A stretch of 64,000 nucleotides of DNA from Anaerocolumna sp. AGMB13020 (GTDB taxonomy: Bacteria; Bacillota; Clostridia; Lachnospirales; Lachnospiraceae). Below, piece after piece: positions 1 through 7,408 of this stretch. Made by a program: the position numbers and the translations under genes. Positions within the stretch are counted from its first letter, which is position 1, and each line of letters starts with the position of its first letter. The notes under the pieces were generated by a model. It had not been told where the DNA came from. It searched no databases and saw only the letters and a program-made list of their open reading frames with translations. The stretch covers positions 4,715,001-4,779,000 of the forward strand of contig NZ_CP136910.1 in the NCBI RefSeq assembly GCF_033100115.1, given 5' to 3'.

Positions 1-63
1 TTATTATACATTATTTCAAGGGATTGTCTCATTTTGTTTTGTACTAATTAGATGCTAACATCA
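1..63 (-). mobile_element. IS3-family element, terminal 63 bp (copy C)
   Basis: These bases are identical to the last 63 bp of the two complete IS copies at 4795-6126 and 57262-58593. They hold the upstream end of the transposase operon and the terminal inverted repeat ending in ACATCA. The rest of this copy lies to the left of the window. It is inserted in the rep gene; the sequence resumes with TGT, which also occurs at the matching place in the intact rep of element 2, so TGT is the probable 3-bp target duplication, but the left flank cannot be seen. Confidence 0.93.
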
Positions 64-380
64 TGTGGGGACGTGGACGTGTAGAAGCCAAAAGGCTGCA
101 ACCAGACGAATACGGTCTTGAAGGAATCGCAAGATATATGGTAGCTCAAAAGGGTAAACGGTGGTACTCTTCTAAGAATCTTATTCAGCCCAAAGAATAT
201 AAATCAAGAACTAAGATATCAAAGCGTAAGGCTGAGAGAATAGCTTTAAATGAGAATGACCACAAAGAACTCTTTGAAAAGCTCTATAGTGACAAATATA
301 AGTTCCTGGACTGCAAGACTTATATCTCTGATATTACTGGAGGTACATATTTATACTGTCGAATGCGGAAAAAAGACTGA
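64..380 (+). pseudogene. HUH Rep protein, C-terminal fragment cut by IS
   Basis: This is the last 105 residues of the replication initiator whose intact homologue is at 53841-54698. The two are essentially identical from the W-G-R-G-R motif to the stop codon. The N-terminal part with the HUH metal-binding motif is separated from it by IS copy C. The fragment keeps the Tyr of the motif I-A-R-Y-M, the likely catalytic tyrosine region, but without the HUH core it should be inactive. A methionine codon formed at the IS junction (63-65) could start translation, but there is no good ribosome-binding site. Confidence 0.9.
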
Positions 381-434
381 TATATTTACTAACAATATGA
401 ATAATGAGTATCCCCGGGAATGGGGGGCTATATA

Positions 435-472
435 GTGCCAGAATGGAGCACAATCAAAAATTTGGAGGAAAA
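435..472 (+). repeat. 38-nt repeated leader, copy 1
   Basis: This 38-nt leader, ending in the ribosome-binding site TTTGGAGGAAAA, stands directly before the small gene at 476. A nearly identical copy lies at 758-795 before the next small gene, and both recur in element 2 (54753-54790 and 55065-55102). The 5' part can fold as GTGC-loop-GCAC; in copy 2 the pairing is kept with a G-T wobble. The duplication of an entire leader suggests shared translational or transcript-level control, which is an inference. Confidence 0.7.
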
Positions 473-475
473 CAT

Positions 476-625
476 ATGAAAACAGCAGTAAAAATTAATA
501 GTATTCAATCGGATGAATCGGTCTATAGAGATTATATCAAGATGATAGCGAATAGCCTGGATGAATCCAAATTAAAAAGACTTAGTAAGTTAGCACAGTA
601 TTTGTGGTTGAGTGAAAATAAATAA
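476..625 (+). CDS. small element protein, paralogue A (49 aa)
   Basis: A 49-residue charged protein beginning MKTAVKINS, started at the ATG 8 nt after a TTTGGAGG ribosome-binding site rather than at the longer upstream frame. It is paralogous to the 47-residue protein at 1002-1145: both begin MKTAVK, share a helical D-x-S-K-L-x-R-L core and end in a Y-L motif. An identical gene is in element 2 at 54794. No known family recognised. Its conservation in both elements and its place just after rep suggest a backbone function in element maintenance. Confidence 0.75.
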   Translation: MKTAVKINSIQSDESVYRDYIKMIANSLDESKLKRLSKLAQYLWLSENK

Positions 626-757
626 CTGTTTAGTCGATGCAAGTTATCTTACTATCGGCAGCAGGAATAAGATAAATTATCATTGGACTGCTTATATTTA
701 GTTATCGAAATGTATCAATGAACAATAGCATTATCAGAACATGGCAACTCATTAAAT

Positions 758-795
758 GTGTCAGAATCGGGCACAATCAAAAATTTGGAGGAAAA
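758..795 (+). repeat. 38-nt repeated leader, copy 2
   Basis: Second copy of the leader described at 435-472, directly before the gene at 800. About 34 of 38 positions match copy 1; differences fall in the small hairpin loop and one stem pair, with pairing preserved. Confidence 0.7.
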
Positions 796-799
796 GTAC

Positions 800-973
800 A
801 TGGGAGCAGCTTTAAAAGAACAAAGCATTGATAATATAGATCAACAAGTACAAGAGATAGAATCTTTAGGAGTGCGTTATAAGGGTTCGATTGCTGATAT
901 CGTGAGTAAAATACCCAATAATGATATTAGAGCTTTAAGAGCCATATATACGGCTGCAAAACACTTAGTTTAG
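800..973 (+). CDS. small element protein (57 aa)
   Basis: A 57-residue, mostly helical protein beginning MGAALKEQ, with start chosen at the ATG following TTTGGAGGAAAAGTAC. It is not similar to its two neighbours at 476 and 1002, which are paralogues of each other, although it shares its leader with the first. The copy in element 2 (55107-55280) is identical. No family or motif recognised; a role in element biology is inferred only from conservation and position. Confidence 0.75.
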   Translation: MGAALKEQSIDNIDQQVQEIESLGVRYKGSIADIVSKIPNNDIRALRAIYTAAKHLV

Positions 974-1001
974 AAATCATCAAAGAATAGGAGATAAAAG
1001 C

Positions 1002-1145
1002 ATGAAAACAGCAGTAAAAGTTAATAGCAATCAGGCTGAGGAAAATTACAAAGTATGCATCAAACGGATTGTAGACAATCTGGATACATCTAAACTAGAA
1101 AGACTCTATAACTTAGCAGCATATTTATACATGGGGAAAAAATAG
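1002..1145 (+). CDS. small element protein, paralogue B (47 aa)
   Basis: A short gene with a good site (ATAGGAGATAAAAGC before the ATG). The 47-residue product begins MKTAVKVNS and parallels the protein at 476-625 along its whole length, with a D-N-L-D-x-S-K-L core. It lies 28 bp after the 57-residue gene, so the three are probably one transcript. An identical protein is encoded at 55311-55454 in element 2. Function unknown. Confidence 0.72.
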   Translation: MKTAVKVNSNQAEENYKVCIKRIVDNLDTSKLERLYNLAAYLYMGKK

Positions 1146-1217
1146 ATATCTCAAGGTGCCTGGAAGTATATCAATATATCAATGAAATACATAAGCATAA
1201 ACTAATAAGGCAAAGGG

Positions 1218-1508
1218 GTGAAAACATTTAAATTATCAGCTTTTATAGAAGTGTTTGAAAATAATAAAAATAAAGTGGAAGAAGCACTAAAAGAACTTGA
1301 ATCAAAAGGTTTTATTAATTCTTCTGGGAATATCACCACAGAGAAGGCTATACAACGAACCCAAGGTTTAATTACAGAGTATTTCTACGTTGATGTTACA
1401 GCACCAACTAAATTCATTCAATTTGGTCTTGTGAATGAATTTTATGATATCCAAAGAACACTAATAATCAGAGAAAATGGGCAGATCACTTTGATTAAGG
1501 ATAATTAA
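1218..1508 (+). CDS. conserved element protein (96 aa)
   Basis: A 96-residue soluble protein with a GTG start. The weak AAGGCAAAGGG upstream is the only visible ribosome-binding site. The N-terminal 40 residues are rich in helix-forming charged residues, followed by a probable beta-strand half (I-x-F-G-L-V, T-L-I-I-R). The element 2 copy (55527-55817) differs at two residues (F to I at residue 4, Y to H at 77). No family recognised. Confidence 0.65.
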   Translation: MKTFKLSAFIEVFENNKNKVEEALKELESKGFINSSGNITTEKAIQRTQGLITEYFYVDVTAPTKFIQFGLVNEFYDIQRTLIIRENGQITLIKDN

Positions 1509-1541
1509 CAATAATACATATAAATATCTTAGTTGCAGCAG

Positions 1542-1587
1542 GGAATTAAATCAATTCCAGCCGGCTGGAATAATCGCGCCGGCGCGA
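1542..1587. promoter_or_regulatory. cluster of perfect palindromes, possible origin or protein-binding site
   Basis: Three symmetric units overlap or abut: GGAATT/AATTCC around a short loop (1542-1558), the 18-bp perfect palindrome ATTCCAGCCGGCTGGAAT (1554-1571) and the 14-bp perfect palindrome TCGCGCCGGCGCGA (1574-1587). The first two are mutually exclusive as hairpins. The block is very GC-rich against an AT-rich background and is kept in element 2 (55851-55896) with a single change, in a loop. It is not followed by a T-run, so a simple terminator is unlikely; a replication origin, nick region or repressor site is possible. Confidence 0.6.
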
Positions 1588-1631
1588 CTGAGTAAAAGGT
1601 GCATTTTTAAGAAAAATATAGAGGTAAATTC

Positions 1632-2000
1632 ATGGAAATGGCAGACATTATAAGAAAACTGTATCACTTAAATAATATAGGTATCATCAAAGTTAATGAA
1701 CAGATAGACAAGCTTTTAGAGTTAAGTGATTATACTGAAATTGACAAAGAACAAGAAGAGCTTCTTTTATTTGATATAACTCACATGAATGAGTCAATGA
1801 AAAATCGAATAGAAGTGACACAAGCTAAAAATGACATGGTAAATGCATATAGGCAGGAACTAGGAGAAATTGAAAGTATTCCCTTTCCAGTAAAGCAAAA
1901 AGATATTCTAAGAGTTATACGAGATACAACGGAAAGTCCTTTTGTAGCTCTGGGCAAAGCATATATATGGGGAAGTATCCAAAGTAGTAAAAATACATAG
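1632..2000 (+). CDS. conserved element protein (122 aa)
   Basis: A 122-residue, predicted all-helical, acidic protein beginning MEMADIIRKL, with AGAGGTAAATTC before its ATG. The element 2 copy (55941-56309) is identical. The sequence shows no catalytic motif, membrane segment or recognised family. It sits between the palindrome cluster and the coiled-coil gene, in the shared backbone. Confidence 0.7.
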   Translation: MEMADIIRKLYHLNNIGIIKVNEQIDKLLELSDYTEIDKEQEELLLFDITHMNESMKNRIEVTQAKNDMVNAYRQELGEIESIPFPVKQKDILRVIRDTTESPFVALGKAYIWGSIQSSKNT

Positions 2001-2055
2001 AGCATTGAGCTTATGGTATATAAATCAAAAAATCAAAATAAAGGAGATAACACAC

Positions 2056-2880
2056 ATGAACGGAGAAGTTTCAAAGGAAGTCACAGAAAGAGAAAAAGAA
2101 CAGATGCGAGCAAAAGTAAGAAAGGCAGTTGAACAAGACGGTTTTCTTGCTTTATCAGAATCTAATTTTGACATAATAACTAAAGCAATCAAAGAATTGC
2201 ATTCTGTTTACCAGGAAAAAGCAAATACTTTTGAAAAAAACATCAATACTCAGGCTTCAAGAATGCAGACTAAGGTTAATGAATTAAAGAATCAATATGC
2301 GGATAAAGTCACTGATGCTAATGAGAAAGGAAAGTTAATGGCGCAGGCTATTGCATATGGTGATGAAGAAAAAGCCGGACTATTGGAAAATGAGATAGAT
2401 CAGTTAAACGAAGAGGCTTTTAAGATTGAGAAAAAGCTTCAGACTTTTGCAGATAGTGCAATTTCCGGGGATAAGAAATTGTACATTGAAGCTTCAGAAG
2501 CATATAAGGAGTATACAAGAGGAAAAGAGATTGGAGAAGCTGGCAGACTCGAATTAATGGAAATCATCAAAGAGAAAGAAGAGGAAATAAAGAAGATGCG
2601 GGCTCTTATGGTTGGATTAGAACGTATTACCTCTCTTATTCCGAATACACATGAAGGTGCACAACGTGTGAAATTTTATGAGAATATTCATGGCCTAATT
2701 GATGTAAAAGGTCATAGAGCCGGAACGGATAACGAAGCAAAGAGAAGATTTGTAGATGGTACTACAGCAGGAATTGAAAATACAATAGCAGGTAGACAGC
2801 TTTTAAAAGAATTAGGTGAAGAAGTGCCTGATATCAAAGAACAAGTAATACTTAAGGAAAGACCAAGAGGAGCTATATAA
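2056..2880 (+). CDS. coiled-coil element protein (274 aa)
   Basis: Start set at the ATG after AAAGGAGATAACACAC; the longer frame upstream has no ribosome-binding site. The product has a long coiled-coil region over roughly residues 40-200, rich in E, K and Q, then a less charged C-terminal part with N-T-H-E-G-A-Q-R and G-T-D-N-E-A-K-R motifs and a T-T-A-G-I-E-N-T-I-A-G stretch. The element 2 copy (56365-57189) is about 95% identical. It may be a structural or scaffold protein of the element; no family recognised. Confidence 0.7.
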   Translation: MNGEVSKEVTEREKEQMRAKVRKAVEQDGFLALSESNFDIITKAIKELHSVYQEKANTFEKNINTQASRMQTKVNELKNQYADKVTDANEKGKLMAQAIAYGDEEKAGLLENEIDQLNEEAFKIEKKLQTFADSAISGDKKLYIEASEAYKEYTRGKEIGEAGRLELMEIIKEKEEEIKKMRALMVGLERITSLIPNTHEGAQRVKFYENIHGLIDVKGHRAGTDNEAKRRFVDGTTAGIENTIAGRQLLKELGEEVPDIKEQVILKERPRGAI

Positions 2881-2894
2881 GGAGGTATAAAGGA

Positions 2895-3161
2895 ATGGAT
2901 TACAGATTATCAAAAGAAGAAATGGCAGCAGCTGCCATGATAGCACAGCCACATAACGGTGCTACCAAAGAAGAGAGGGATAGATTTGAAATTCTTAGAG
3001 GGGTAGTGACTGAGGGGGAATTCAAATCAGGAAATCAGAACAAATCCCCACTATCAGTAGAAACACAGAGAATTGCCCAAATGATTGCTATGGCTGGAAA
3101 GGGTGAGGGGCAGCAGGAGGAAAGTAGCAGAGAAGAGAAAAATATATGCGGTGGAGTTTGA
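2895..3161 (+). CDS. N-terminal part of a HAD-type element protein, frame-broken
   Basis: An 88-residue frame with a strong AAGGAGGTATAAAGGA site. It starts MDYRLSKEEMAAAAMI and runs in frame into the HAD-like region in element 2, where an A-run has four bases (GAGAAAATAT). Here the run has five and the frame ends soon after. In element 1 the N-terminal helical segment and the HAD domain are therefore in different frames. The product may be non-functional, or the two halves may be translated separately. Confidence 0.6.
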   Translation: MDYRLSKEEMAAAAMIAQPHNGATKEERDRFEILRGVVTEGEFKSGNQNKSPLSVETQRIAQMIAMAGKGEGQQEESSREEKNICGGV

Positions 3162-3429
3162 TGGTGTTATTTGTGAAGACAACTATCCAGAAATAGGAGA
3201 ACCTATAACAAGTACAATAGAGAAGTTAAAGGAGATCCAGGAGGATGGAGGGCAGCTCATACTTTGGACTTGTAGAAACGGCAAGGAGCTGTCAGATGCA
3301 ACTAAATGGTGCGAGGGACAAGGACTAACATTCAATAGCATTAACACCAATATAAATGGTGATGAATGCAAGAAGGTCACAGCTGATTATTACATTGATA
3401 AAAACAATGCTGATATTACTGATATATAA
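3085..3429 (+). pseudogene. HAD-superfamily phosphatase-like domain, frame-broken
   Basis: The frame contains Y-A-V-E-F-D-G-V-I-C-E-D-N-Y-P, a HAD motif I with the aspartate pattern D-G-V partly kept, and L-I-L-W-T-C-R-N-G, a HAD motif II region, followed by a D-Y-Y-I-D-K-N motif III/IV. The first residue of the usual D-x-D is glutamate-phenylalanine-aspartate here, so one nucleophile position needs checking. No convincing own start exists (nearest GTG at 3151 lacks a ribosome-binding site), so the domain normally depends on the upstream frame, from which it is cut by one extra A near 3141. Confidence 0.6.
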
Positions 3430-4117
3430 AGCAGCATAAGAGATATCTTAATACTTAGTAGTATCATGAAAAGATGCAGCCCGGCAGCAGGGGAGTTACT
3501 TGTACTGCTGCCAATATCATATAGATCGTAAGAGTGATTTGAAGTAGGCCGTTTCAAAAGGTAGAAATTATCTTATTATAAAGCTGACCAGTCGTAGGAA
3601 ATCAAAAGGTACTTCCAGAGAGAAAATTTCCCTGCGGTGCTTGCGAGCCCATAATCTATCTAGACGCAAAAAATTTTTTTCGGGTCGTTCGTTCGTTTGA
3701 AGAAAAAGAATTTGATAAAAAGAGGTAAAAACAATGCAAATCGACGGATAATTTCAAGTTGAATATGAACAGTTGTTAACGCAGTAAATATATGGGTTCC
3801 TCATTGTTTTTTCTCGACGTCGATATTGAGAAAAAAGTGCGTGTTGATTTTGGTTTTAAGTGGATTAAGAAAATGTCAATTTGGCGAACGGAGGTTATAA
3901 AACTGTTCGCCAAATGATTTTTTTGAATTTAGTCTATCAAATGATGGGGAAATTATCTTTTTTATCCCGAAAATCGCAATATGAGAGTATAGAGGAATTC
4001 AAATATGATAATAAGACAAGCAGAGGGATGCCGGTAGAAAAAAACGCAAAATAAGGCTTTCTTTCCTGCATATTAACATTTTTATGCTGATCTGTGAGAA
4101 ATGCAAGAGGGAAAAGT
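3430..4117. other. long conserved non-coding block before the sigma gene
   Basis: No credible gene is visible in this 688-bp stretch, yet it is about 93% conserved with 59073-59756 in element 2. It contains a GGCAGCA/TGCTGCC hairpin (about 3483-3512), a CGTTCGTTCG short tandem motif (about 3685), a TTTTTTCTC/GAGAAAAAA hairpin (about 3810-3840) and the perfect inverted repeat at 3879-3915. This looks like an origin, transfer region or structured leader controlling the sigma gene; the sequence alone does not decide. Confidence 0.55.
3879..3915. repeat. perfect 11-bp inverted repeat, 15-nt loop
   Basis: ATTTGGCGAAC and GTTCGCCAAAT flank a 15-nt spacer containing GGAGG. The same structure is conserved without change at 59521-59557 in element 2 while surrounding bases vary. 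It lies about 200 bp before the sigma gene. It could be an operator, a replication nick hairpin or an RNA stem. Confidence 0.65.
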
Positions 4118-4825
4118 ATGAGCAATGAAGAACTAATTAAATTAATAAAGCTAGGGATTGATAAAAAGAACAACATGGAGCAGCTCTACATACAGAATCA
4201 AGGCATGATATATGCAGTTGTTAAAAGATACCGTTACGCTTGTCAGAGTGACCATAACAACACTTCAATTATAGAAGTCGAAGATTTGATGCATGAAGCT
4301 TATTTCGGTCTTTTAAAAGCCGTAGAGAGCTATGATACAGGTCAAGGAGTGCTGTTTATGTCATATGCTCCCTACTGGATAAAAAGAGCAGTAAAAAGAT
4401 ACCTGGAGAATTGCGGACAGGCTGTCCGGGTACCGGTACATAAGCAAGCACAGGTTTATCAATATAACCAGGCAACATCATGTTTTTTGAGAAAGTATAA
4501 CCGGCAACCTTCTGTTAAGGAGTACGCAACCTGGTTAAGTGTATCAGAAAAAGCAGTGGAGCAGCTGCAACGTTTTATGTTTCAAAGTAAAATTAAGAGT
4601 CTGGATATTCCCTTACCTGGAAGTGATAACGTTGAATTAACAATAATCGACACAATAGCAAGTGAAGTAGATATAGAAAACGAGGTTACAGAAAGACTAA
4701 GTCGGCAGCAGCTATACTCAGAATTATGGAAGATAGTAAAAGAAGAGTTGAAGGATGAAAAAGCGTTACAGATCCTAAAAATAAAATATAAGGATGGTCC
4801 TATGTCAAGATTTAGTACAAATTAA
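4118..4825 (+). pseudogene. element sigma-70 factor, N-terminal part cut by IS
   Basis: Start at ATG after AGAGGGAAAAGT. Residues 1-225 correspond to the intact 308-residue sigma factor at 59757-60683: region 2 with Y-A-P-Y-W-I-K-R-A-V and F-M-S-Y, then region 3. IS copy A is inserted at 4795, at the start of region 4, so the reading frame ends after 10 residues coded by IS sequence. A truncated protein able to bind core RNA polymerase but not the -35 box could still be made. The lost region 4 continues at 6130-6379. Confidence 0.88.
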
Positions 4826-4843
4826 AATGAGAAGTTCTGCATG

Positions 4844-5749
4844 TTAAGCAGCAGGCAGAGACTTAGCCCTCTCATACAGTTTTTCATATTCGTCTGGAGA
4901 CAAATAATCACAATAGCTGTGTATTCTGACGGTGTTATAAAAGGCTTCAATATATTCAAAAACAAGCTTATATGCATGGTTGTAGTTATGAATACTAAAC
5001 CGGTTCAACCATTCTCGTTTGATGAGAGAATGGAAAGATTCAATACAGGCATTGTCGTAAGGATAGCCAGTATGAGAATAACTTCGTTGCATATTTACAG
5101 TGGCTTCTCGCCAGGCATTAGAAACATACTGGCTACCACGGTCTGAGTGTATAATCAAAGGAAAATCGGTGTCTCGACAAGCTTTTGCTTTATTGATTGT
5201 TTCGATAACGGAACACACTTCCATAGTATCAGAAAGAGTCCAGGCAATAATCTTTCTCGCAAATAAGTCCATAACGCAGTTGAGATAGACAAATCCGTCC
5301 TGTGTCCAAATGTAAGTGATATCGGTACACCAGACAGCATTAGGGCGTTCTGGATTAAACTGTTCATCAAGAATGTTGTGAAGTTCATCACTGAAATCAG
5401 AGTCTCTGGTTGTAGTGGTCCAAGGTCTAATCCACTGAGCTTTGATACCCATTTCACGCATGTATTTACCTACTGTGCGCTGGGCAATGGTTTCCCCAGA
5501 TTTGCGAAGTTCCTTGGTGATTTTAGGAGCGCCGTAATTCTGTTTTGAACTATCATAAATCTTCTGGATTTCCTTTTTGACAGCCTCTTTACGTTGCTTG
5601 GTGGAAGAGACTTTTCGGTTCAGAAAAGCATGATATCCAGAGCGAGACACGCCTAAAAATTTCAGCATTCCGGAAGTAGAGACTCGGCGTTTTGTGACTT
5701 TAGATGCCTCTACCTTGGCAGAAACTTCGGTATAGATAGCTTCTGTCAA
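4844..5749 (-). CDS. IS3-family transposase OrfB
   Basis: A 301-residue DDE transposase catalytic subunit. The N-terminal third carries the HTH_21-like region (G-V-S-R-S-G-Y-H), followed by the rve integrase core with the three acidic residues visible in C-T-D-I-T-Y-I-W, I-H-S-D-R-G-S-Q-Y and A-C-I-E-S-F-H-S. Its TTG start overlaps the OrfA stop (ATTGA arrangement). A -1 shift near CTGGGGAAAGAT would give an OrfAB fusion as in other IS3 members, although no canonical A-AAA-AAG slippery site is seen. Confidence 0.95.
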   Translation of the reverse strand: MTEAIYTEVSAKVEASKVTKRRVSTSGMLKFLGVSRSGYHAFLNRKVSSTKQRKEAVKKEIQKIYDSSKQNYGAPKITKELRKSGETIAQRTVGKYMREMGIKAQWIRPWTTTTRDSDFSDELHNILDEQFNPERPNAVWCTDITYIWTQDGFVYLNCVMDLFARKIIAWTLSDTMEVCSVIETINKAKACRDTDFPLIIHSDRGSQYVSNAWREATVNMQRSYSHTGYPYDNACIESFHSLIKREWLNRFSIHNYNHAYKLVFEYIEAFYNTVRIHSYCDYLSPDEYEKLYERAKSLPAA

Positions 5750-6045
5750 TCTTTCCCCAGAATGCCGATGGCTTTTTTTAACACATCAAGTGCATCCTGA
5801 GCGTCACGGAGCTCACGTTTGAGACGAGCGATTTCCTTTTGTTCATCTGATTCGTAGTTACCGGAACCTCTAACGGGAATGTCACCATCATGGTCACGGA
5901 ACTGAGCCTCCCATTTGGCTAAGGTACTTATACCAATTCCGAGATTCTTGGCACATTCAACCTGTGTAAGATCAGGATGTTCCTTGCGATAGTTGATAGC
6001 ATCCAACTTGAACTGCTTAGTGTGTTGTTTTGATTTTCTTGGCAT
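5746..6045 (-). CDS. IS3-family transposase OrfA
   Basis: A 99-residue protein with an N-terminal helix-turn-helix (E-C-A-K-N-L-G-I-G-I-S-T-L-A-K-W) and a C-terminal leucine-zipper-like helix (A-R-L-K-R-E-L-R-D-A-Q-D). It binds the IS ends in this family. The start follows a strong GAGGAGGAACTCATT site. OrfB overlaps its stop codon. Confidence 0.95.
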   Translation of the reverse strand: MPRKSKQHTKQFKLDAINYRKEHPDLTQVECAKNLGIGISTLAKWEAQFRDHDGDIPVRGSGNYESDEQKEIARLKRELRDAQDALDVLKKAIGILGKD

Positions 6046-6129
6046 AATGAGTTCCTCCTCTTGTTATTATACATTATTTCAAGGGATTGTCTCATTTTGT
6101 TTTGTACTAATTAGATGCTAACATCAGGA

Positions 6130-6379
6130 CAATATGACATCTAATGACATAGCCTTGCTACTTAATGACGATTATAAGCATGTAAATAGCGTTATAAGGA
6201 AGTATATTAATCTCTTAAGAAAAAAAGGTGAAATAAGGCAGATAGGCAAAGAATTAGGAATGCTAGATTATGGTACTTTAAATGTAGGTCTTTTAGAAAA
6301 AATCATTGCAGCAGGAAATGAGAACATATTGACATACGACGAAAAAAAATATGCAAAGCGAATGGGATGGATTAAGTAA
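6130..6379 (+). pseudogene. element sigma-70 factor, C-terminal part (region 4)
   Basis: This is the continuation of the gene broken at 4795. The sequence D-N-M-T-S-N-D-I-A-L-L-L-N-D-D-Y-K-H-V-N-S-V-I-R-K is a sigma region 4 helix-turn-helix matching the intact element 2 protein. The last 40 residues have diverged more from the element 2 copy than the rest of the gene (MLDYGTLNVG against LFDNRTINIG), marking the start of the region where the two elements differ. An ATG at 6134 has no ribosome-binding site. Confidence 0.85.
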
Positions 6380-6450
6380 AATTATCATAGGCATATATTG
6401 AAAATGTCAAAAATGAATGATAACATTGTCGGCATGGAGGTGTTTTAAAA

Positions 6451-6660
6451 GTGACTGACGAAGAAATATATTTAAAAATGGAGGATTACATAAACAAGAA
6501 TGGACTTAAAAAGCTACCAATTGATAAATCATTACCGTTAATAAATGATTATGCATGTAAAATTAGCAGTGAATTAGGGAGAGACCGAAAAGAAATTTTC
6601 AATTTGTATTTTGATTGGAGGTCGGATGTAATACTGGGAAAAAGGAGTAAGGAATCATAA
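6451..6660 (+). CDS. hypothetical protein (69 aa)
   Basis: A small GTG-started gene with GGAGGTG 11 nt upstream. The product is helical and charged and contains L-G-R-D-R-K-E-I-F and F-D-W-R-S-D-V. It is absent from the visible part of element 2, so it begins the element 1 cargo. No family recognised. The following 380 bp (6661-7039) hold no gene that I can support, apart from A+T-rich promoter-like sequence near 6960-7000. Confidence 0.6.
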   Translation: MTDEEIYLKMEDYINKNGLKKLPIDKSLPLINDYACKISSELGRDRKEIFNLYFDWRSDVILGKRSKES

Positions 6661-7039
6661 TAACGCTATACCAATAGTACGCACCAAGCTATAGTATGGT
6701 AAATATTATTTCTTTAGTTTTTTAAGACAATTAGCCTAGTGCTAAAAGGGGTGTGATTTACTTATATCTGCTGAAGGATATATAGGAAACGGGCAACAAT
6801 ATACATATTAACGTATTGAACCGAATGCTTATGCTAAAAGAATAACTTGGCTATAACACTTTAGGGCTGGCAGCATGTAATAGATAATATACTAAAAGGA
6901 AATTAATTATAGTTTAGCTTATAAGATATCTATATATTAGGAGAATATGTACAAAATATTAAATTATTATGCAAATATTGTATTTGTATACAATTAATGT
7001 TAAGATATGACATATTCAAAGACGTATAGTGGGGAAGTT

Positions 7040-7408
7040 ATGAGCGAGAAGAGAAAAAGAAAGAAGAAAAAATACGAAGTAAATAGATTAAGTAAAATTA
7101 TGAGATCCTTAAAAAGGAAGAATAAGAAGAACGAAAATCGTTGTGGTCAACGAAGAGAACTTGAATATTGTATTGATGTTATTAACTTTTTAAAGAAAAT
7201 TAACTTTGGCAATAGTATTTTTCAAAAAAGAATAAAGGGCAATAAAGCAAACATAAAAATACCAACAATTTTTGCGTTTTCTGAAAATCCTGAAGTAGTT
7301 ATTGAAAAATTTGGAGAAATATTGAGAGCTGGTACGAATTTAAATATTAATGAATTATCTTTTGACCATCTCGCATGTAAAAAGCTAGGATTGCTGCAAG
7401 TACTGTAA
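7040..7408 (+). CDS. N-terminal part of a GHKL ATPase-type protein (probable frameshift)
   Basis: Start at the ATG following GTGGGGAAGTT. The 122-residue product has a very basic N-terminus (K-R-K-R-K-K-K-K) then an alpha/beta stretch ending I-N-E-L-S-F-D-H-L-A-C-K-K-L-G-L. The stop overlaps the next start (TAATG). In the -1 frame the sequence continues A-A-S-T-V-M-D-V-I-V, which joins naturally to D-H-x-x-C-K-x-L-G-L, so this and 7408-8358 look like one protein of about 445 residues split by a single missing base near 7390. It could instead be a genuine coupled pair. Confidence 0.6.
   Translation: MSEKRKRKKKKYEVNRLSKIMRSLKRKNKKNENRCGQRRELEYCIDVINFLKKINFGNSIFQKRIKGNKANIKIPTIFAFSENPEVVIEKFGEILRAGTNLNINELSFDHLACKKLGLLQVL

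Larger units (their letters stand above)
4795..6126 (-). mobile_element. IS3-family insertion sequence, copy A (1332 bp)
   Basis: The element runs from TGGTCCTATGTC to GATGCTAACATCA. Its imperfect terminal inverted repeats share a TTAGTACAAA core and an AAAATGAGA tail. It is flanked by the 3-bp direct repeat GGA (4792-4794 and 6127-6129), found once at the matching site of element 2, which proves insertion here. It codes OrfA (HTH) and OrfB (DDE integrase) on the minus strand, and is identical in length and proteins to copy B at 57262-58593. Confidence 0.96.

Noticed and set aside
4841..5288. Plus-strand open frames across the IS element
   Set aside because: They are shadows of OrfB on the minus strand, with no ribosome-binding sites, and repeat in copy B.
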